Shown in pieces: positions 6,609 to 6,968 of a stretch of DNA of 6,968 nucleotides. Source of the stretch: Acidobacteriota bacterium. GTDB taxonomy: Bacteria; Acidobacteriota; Vicinamibacteria; Vicinamibacterales; CAVVIG01. Every line of letters starts with the position of its first letter. The first letter of the stretch is position 1. The notes under the pieces were generated by a model, which was not told the origin of the DNA, ran no database searches, and saw only the letters and a list, made by a program, of their open reading frames with translations. Both the position numbers and the translations under genes were made by a program. The stretch lies in the NCBI GenBank assembly GCA_003222555.1, contig QHWL01000365.1:2368-9335 (forward strand). The letters are read 5' to 3'.

Positions 6609-6804
6609 TGAGTTACTCGTAGAAGTCCCAGTTGGCAAATTTTACTACGCCATCCGCCTGCAACCCCCCGGGACAAGCGCCGCCGGCCGAGGGGCTGTGC
6701 GTGGGTGCAACGGGCAAACCCTCACAACTGCGGCCAGAAGGCTGGCAACTCAGATTACGAATCTGGTTCTTGTTGAGCTTGGTCCGCCAATCCTCAGCGT
6801 AAGA
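6609..6804. other. Divergent intergenic stretch without a convincing gene
   Basis: This lies between the PBP1A heptamer array and the dnaK -35 box, and visibly lower in G+C than the flanking genes in parts. I see no tRNA, known riboswitch core or protein family. A 68-codon reverse frame (6819 GTG to 6613) and a 100-codon forward frame (6598-6900) are open, but neither has a ribosome binding site or recognisable sequence. The PBP1A promoter should be here; the best -10 guess is TAAAAT on the reverse strand (6639-6644), without a good -35 at normal spacing. Confidence 0.5.
6751..6765. repeat. Perfect 6-bp inverted repeat upstream of dnaK
   Basis: cagatt and aatctg flank acg as a perfect inverted repeat, about 40 bp upstream of the dnaK -35 box. 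It could be an operator or a small hairpin. On the reverse strand it also looks like a tRNA anticodon loop (TTCGTAA), but no cloverleaf forms around it. It does not match CIRCE. Function unknown. Confidence 0.4.
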
Positions 6805-6833
6805 TTGACAATTGCTCACTCACTTTTTATACT
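6805..6833 (+). promoter_or_regulatory. Near-consensus sigma-70 promoter for dnaK
   Basis: The -35 box TTGACA (6805-6810) is exact. The -10 box TATACT (6828-6833) differs from TATAAT at one base, and the spacer is the ideal 17 bp. Transcription should start near 6840, giving a leader of about 65 bases before dnaK. No CIRCE operator (TTAGCACTC inverted repeat) and no sigma-32 promoter are apparent, so housekeeping expression is expected. Confidence 0.82.
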
Positions 6834-6857
6834 AGGTTGGAGATCAGGATTCTCACG

Positions 6858-6897
6858 CTTTAGGGTCTTTTCCCTACAAGCCCGTTCACGCGAGGAC
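6858..6897 (+). promoter_or_regulatory. Structured dnaK leader that could mask the ribosome binding site
   Basis: A local hairpin forms from taggg (6861-6865) and cccta (6872-6876), extendable by ctt/aag with one bulged base, with the loop TCTTTT. The same U-rich loop can instead pair with the ribosome binding site: GUCUUU (6865-6870) against GAGGAC (6892-6897), six pairs including two G-U. The two folds exclude each other, a layout that would suit a fourU-like RNA thermometer. Pairing is seen in the sequence; regulation is speculation. Confidence 0.3.
6892..6896 (+). promoter_or_regulatory. Ribosome binding site of dnaK
   Basis: GAGGA lies eight bases before the ATG at 6905, the usual distance, and confirms that start. 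Confidence 0.75.
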
Positions 6898-6904
6898 TAA
6901 GTAA

Positions 6905-6968
6905 ATGAGCAAAATCATCGGAATCGACCTCGGCACTACCAACTCCGTCGTGGCAGTCATGGAAGGCG
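6905..6968 (+). CDS. dnaK: Chaperone protein DnaK (Hsp70), 3'-truncated by window edge
   Basis: DnaK is the cytosolic ATP-dependent Hsp70 chaperone that works with DnaJ and GrpE. Only 21 codons are present. They contain the first phosphate-binding motif of the ATPase domain, GIDLGTTNS (residues 6-14), with Asp8 and Thr11 at the same positions as in E. coli DnaK. The ATG has a good ribosome binding site, and a strong promoter lies about 70 bp upstream. It is divergent from PBP1A and so is probably the first gene of its unit. An Hsp70 paralogue such as HscA cannot be strictly excluded from so short a piece, but the motif and start context favour DnaK. Confidence 0.9.
   Translation, partial: MSKIIGIDLGTTNSVVAVMEG

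Noticed and set aside
6721..6800. Possible tRNA-Thr(CGT) on the reverse strand, from an anticodon-like loop TTCGTAA
   Set aside because: The stem has only four pairs plus a mismatch, no T-arm with GTTCRA appears, and no acceptor stem can be matched.
6598..6900. 100-codon forward frame ending just before dnaK
   Set aside because: It begins at TTG without a ribosome binding site, spans the dnaK promoter and leader, and shows no recognisable protein.
6805..6904. CIRCE/HrcA operator at dnaK
   Set aside because: No TTAGCACTC-N9-GAGTGCTAA or close variant is present between the promoter and the start codon.

Overview
The window looks like an ordinary chromosomal stretch of a high-G+C, Gram-negative bacterium. 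It carries a lipoprotein N-acyltransferase (so an outer membrane is likely), a bifunctional PBP1A, a MurJ-type flippase, release factor 2 and DnaK. The style of the short dispersed repeats suggests Acidobacteriota, perhaps class Vicinamibacteria. These are a palindromic element reading GPAKAGHY / LKPDTTY / VVSGFSRT in different frames, 7-nt tandem repeats between genes, and a CCACGGAGG-type intergenic element. That assignment rests on recalled resemblance, not on a search.

Layout. Positions 1-1353 (+) hold the 3' part of lnt, open at the left edge and carrying a short palindromic repeat read in frame as protein. Positions 1411-2548 (+) hold prfB, split by a programmed +1 frameshift at 1483-1489; an ORF caller sees only the part after about 1757. 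Positions 2541-4112 (+) hold a murJ-like gene that overlaps the prfB stop. A 160-bp convergent gap (4113-4274) contains a repeat-like element and a candidate terminator. Positions 4275-6578 (-) hold a class A penicillin-binding protein (PBP1A family). A divergent gap of about 325 bp (6579-6904) holds a heptamer array against the PBP1A start, a stretch with no convincing gene, and a near-consensus sigma-70 promoter with a structured leader. At 6905 dnaK starts and runs off the right edge.

How the genes fit together. lnt-prfB-murJ looks like one transcription unit, with 57 bp and then -8 bp between genes. It joins lipoprotein maturation, translation termination and lipid-linked peptidoglycan precursor export. 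The convergent PBP1A polymerises and crosslinks the precursors that a MurJ flippase delivers. dnaK is separate, with its own promoter. I found no defence system, integrated element or other novel multi-gene system. The points most worth checking are the in-frame repeat in lnt, the MurJ homologue lacking arginines essential in E. coli MurJ, the heptamer array in place of a ribosome binding site before PBP1A, and the dnaK leader.
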